Shown here: one piece after another, positions 5,291 to 7,436 of the stretch
How positions within the stretch are numbered: position 1 is the stretch's first letter
Layout of the letters: every line of letters begins with the position of its first letter
Made by a program: the position numbers and the translations under genes
From: Chromatiaceae bacterium
GTDB lineage: Bacteria > Pseudomonadota > Gammaproteobacteria > Chromatiales > Chromatiaceae
DNA length: 7,436 bases
NCBI GenBank assembly: GCA_016880695.1
Contig: JAEHCY010000147.1
Location: 1 to 7,436, forward strand
Direction of reading: 5' to 3'
The notes under the pieces: model-generated
Told to the model about the DNA's origin: nothing
What the model saw: only the letters and a program-made list of their open reading frames with translations
Database searches by the model: none

Positions 5291-7436
5291 TCAACTGGCC
5301 CGATCCTGGTTGGGGGCGGCTTCGCGATAACCCGCGAGCCGCAGCAGGCGTTCGCGCATCTCGCGCCGGGTCTCTTCCTGGAGCTCCGCGCGCAGGCCGC
5401 GCAGGCGGGCCTCGTAGCCCTCGGCCTGGGCCGCGAGCTCGGCCTGATGTCCCACCGCCATCCGCTCGGCGGCCTCCCGTTCGACCCGCGCGGTGAACGG
5501 CGTCACCAGGCCGGCCAGCTCCTGGAGCATGCGCCAGGCATCTAGCCTTTCCTGGCTAACCTTGACCAGCCGCTCATCCACCCGCAAGCGCCCAGTTTCG
5601 CTGCCGTTACCGCCGCGCGCCACGAAGGGTGTGCGCTTGCGCCGCTCCTTGGGGCTCAGAGCGAGATAATCCGCCAGCGCTGTGGGGCCGGGGTCCTCCT
5701 CTCTCAGGGGCGAGAAGAGGCCGGCGAAGCGACCCTCCCCCAGCGCCCAATGAGCCGCGGTGACAAACCCCGTCTCGCCGTTGCCGGCCAGGGGTTGCAG
5801 GGGGTCGGGATTGCCCTCCAGATCGAGGCGGGAACCAAACACCCCCTCGCCCTCGGGGCGATAGCGGAACAGGGGCATGACCCGGGCCGCCACCGCCTCC
5901 CGTGCCCGCTCCAGCATGCGCTCCGCGGCGAAGCCATGGCGCGTGGGGCTGGGGGCGTGCACCTGGATCAGGGCCGGACCCGGATGGCGCAGTGCCTGCT
6001 CCAGGCTCTCCATGAGGTGCTCGGGGGCACCGAGGCCGCTCTGCGCGATGAAGGCGTCGCGCTGGCTGAGGGCCAGCAGGGCGAGATTGGCGGTCGCATC
6101 GGCTGCGCCGGCGAGCGAGGCCTCGAGCTGCGCCGGGGCGGCCAGGCCGAGGTCCAGGTCGGCCAGCACCAGGAGCTTGACCGGCAGGTCCGTCCCCAGC
6201 AACCAGACCACCTGGGCCAGCCCGCGGCCGGCCAGGACGCCGCCCTCGCCTACCAACAGCAGGGCGGGACAGCGGGTCCGTTCCTCCGGGTCGAGGTCGC
6301 GCCAGCTCAAGCCGTCCAGCTCCGGCCAACGCCGGGCGGCGTCGTCCGGGTGCTCCAGCTCCAGGCGGGCCTTGCGCAGGAGGACCAGCCCCTCGAGCGC
6401 CTGGCGTAGTTGTCCCTCGATCAGGCCGGCGGCAAGCTGGGCGCCGTCGCCGGTGGGGTCGAGGACGACGGGGACCGCGCAGGGGTTGTCGGGGAAGGCG
6501 AGGGTATCGCCGGGGCCTAGCACCAGACCCGCCCGGGCGCGTCCGATTCCCTGGCGCCCGGTGCTCAACCTCCAGGCCAGGTCGCCCAGACCGCGGGCAA
6601 GGTTCACCAACCGGCGCAGGCGCGGGGCGTCCACCGCGTGGTTGATCGCCTGCTCCGCTTGCCCTAGGAAGGCCCCCAGATTCGCGCGCGGGCCTGCACC
6701 CTCCAGGCTGTGGGACAGGGCGTCGAGGTCGTCGGCGGGCAGGGCGTCGGTCAGCAGGCTGCGGATCAAGGCCCTGATCTTGTCTCCGGTCGCGCCGGCC
6801 TCCTGGGCGTAGGCCGCGATCCTTGGCCCCTGGAGTGCCTCCGCGGCGGCCAGGGCCAGACGCAGTGCCAGCTTCGCCCCCGAGCCCGGCTCCACTCCGT
6901 CCCCGCCCGCCAGCGACTGGCCAGGGGAGCGGGCCAGAAGTGCGGCCGCGGCGGCGCCGACCTCGGGGTTCGCCCCCACCCGGCGGATGGTGTCGCCTTC
7001 GGTCTCGGGCAACAGGTCCCAAGCCCGGTGGACGCGCCGCGCCTGGGCGAGCGCCTCGTCATCCTGGCGCCGCATCCGCAGCGCCCCCGGGGCGCAGGCG
7101 TGCTCGCAGACACCGCAACCCTTGCAGGTATCGGGGTCTAGGGCCAGAGCCAACAGCTCGCCGGCGCGAAAGAAGGGCGTGGCGACCGCCAACGGCACGG
7201 CGCCAATGGCGGCCTTCACCGCCTCCAGGCCCTGGGCGATCATGGCCTTGCGTTCCTCGGGGAATGGCAGGCCGCCCTGGATGCAGTCGTAGGCAGCGGC
7301 GAACAGCTCCGCGGCCGTGGTGCGCCCGGTCTCAGCCGGGCCCTCGCGGCACAAACCGACCACGCCGGCGGCGAGCGCGGTGGCCACCGGCCGCAGCGCG
7401 TGGGCGCCGGCCGCCCCCATGCCGGCATCGATCAAG
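5291..7436 (-). CDS. NifJ/PFOR-like electron-transfer protein, C-terminal 714+ residues (5' end outside window)
   Basis: The frame is open to the right edge, so the true start lies outside; residue numbers here count from the edge. Residues 1-98 are Ala-rich and helical. A single ferredoxin-type motif, CKGCGVCEHAC (104-114), lacks the usual Pro after the last Cys. Residues 389-434 align by eye with the TPP domain of pyruvate:ferredoxin oxidoreductase, but GDG reads GEG (396-398) and the SNTGGQ part reads LGLAAPAQ. GGDGVEPGSG (177-186) stands where PFOR has the cluster-binding ACxGCG. HPGPALIQVHAPSPTRHGF (484-502) and MPLFRYRPEGEG (520-531) resemble the NifJ C-terminus. Residues about 615-703 form a charged, probably coiled-coil tail. 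One base separates it from rnfC. PFOR ancestry fits, but loss of TPP and proximal-cluster motifs argues against normal 2-oxoacid oxidation. I infer an Rnf-linked ferredoxin-interacting or electron-relay protein. Confidence 0.75.
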   Translation of the reverse strand, partial: LIDAGMGAAGAHALRPVATALAAGVVGLCREGPAETGRTTAAELFAAAYDCIQGGLPFPEERKAMIAQGLEAVKAAIGAVPLAVATPFFRAGELLALALDPDTCKGCGVCEHACAPGALRMRRQDDEALAQARRVHRAWDLLPETEGDTIRRVGANPEVGAAAAALLARSPGQSLAGGDGVEPGSGAKLALRLALAAAEALQGPRIAAYAQEAGATGDKIRALIRSLLTDALPADDLDALSHSLEGAGPRANLGAFLGQAEQAINHAVDAPRLRRLVNLARGLGDLAWRLSTGRQGIGRARAGLVLGPGDTLAFPDNPCAVPVVLDPTGDGAQLAAGLIEGQLRQALEGLVLLRKARLELEHPDDAARRWPELDGLSWRDLDPEERTRCPALLLVGEGGVLAGRGLAQVVWLLGTDLPVKLLVLADLDLGLAAPAQLEASLAGAADATANLALLALSQRDAFIAQSGLGAPEHLMESLEQALRHPGPALIQVHAPSPTRHGFAAERMLERAREAVAARVMPLFRYRPEGEGVFGSRLDLEGNPDPLQPLAGNGETGFVTAAHWALGEGRFAGLFSPLREEDPGPTALADYLALSPKERRKRTPFVARGGNGSETGRLRVDERLVKVSQERLDAWRMLQELAGLVTPFTARVEREAAERMAVGHQAELAAQAEGYEARLRGLRAELQEETRREMRERLLRLAGYREAAPNQDRAS

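Noticed and set aside
3817..5496. 559-residue plus-strand open frame
   Set aside because: It lies antisense to rnfC, whose Fe-S and nucleotide-site motifs are unmistakable. The translation is Gly/Asp/His/Gln-rich shadow sequence with no family resemblance; long antisense frames are expected at this GC content.
5607..7022. 471-residue minus-strand open frame inside the NifJ-like gene
   Set aside because: It is a shifted frame of the NifJ-like gene, almost entirely Gly/Arg/Pro. The NifJ-like frame contains the CxxCxxCxxxC motif and family signatures.

Overview
The window is GC-rich DNA carrying most of an Rnf operon on the minus strand (ion-translocating, ferredoxin-linked membrane oxidoreductase). 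A conserved-looking 48-residue protein lies on the plus strand beyond its end. Protein style, GC-rich third codon positions and gene content suggest a proteobacterium, probably a gammaproteobacterium of the purple-sulfur or other nitrogen-fixing type. That placement is an impression, not a computed result.

Layout, left to right. Positions 1-506 hold no gene I can recognise. They contain a hairpin at the left edge, a possible sigma70 promoter near 353-382 and a strong stem-loop at 388-419. A 48-residue, very basic protein follows at 507-653 (+). The convergent gap 654-758 holds only weak dyads. From 935 to the right edge everything is one minus-strand operon, transcribed right to left: a NifJ/PFOR-like gene (its 5' end lies outside the window), rnfC, rnfD, rnfG, rnfE, rnfA, and a 58-residue membrane protein with a CxxCxxxC motif. 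Spacing is very tight: 1 nt between the NifJ-like gene and rnfC, ATGA overlaps for rnfD/rnfG and rnfE/rnfA, and 4 nt between rnfA and the small Cys protein. The 55-nt rnfC-rnfD gap can be crossed by two tiny ORFs whose starts and stops chain together.

How the parts work together. RnfC (two 4Fe-4S motifs, NADH/flavin-type fold), RnfD and RnfG (covalent FMN on Thr178 and Thr187) and RnfA/RnfE (paired membrane subunits with the four Cys that hold the intramembrane iron-sulfur centre in this family) are complete and keep their key residues. RnfB, the usual ferredoxin-interacting subunit, is not in the window. Next to rnfC, where rnfB sits in rnfABCDGE operons, lies a NifJ-like protein. It keeps the PFOR-like C-terminal fold signature but lacks the recognisable TPP motif and the proximal-cluster cysteines. 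The likeliest novelty is a variant Rnf system with a degenerate PFOR-like electron-transfer subunit and a dedicated small Cys protein that may act like NqrM (iron delivery to NqrD/NqrE) for RnfE/RnfA. Both roles are inferences from sequence and context.
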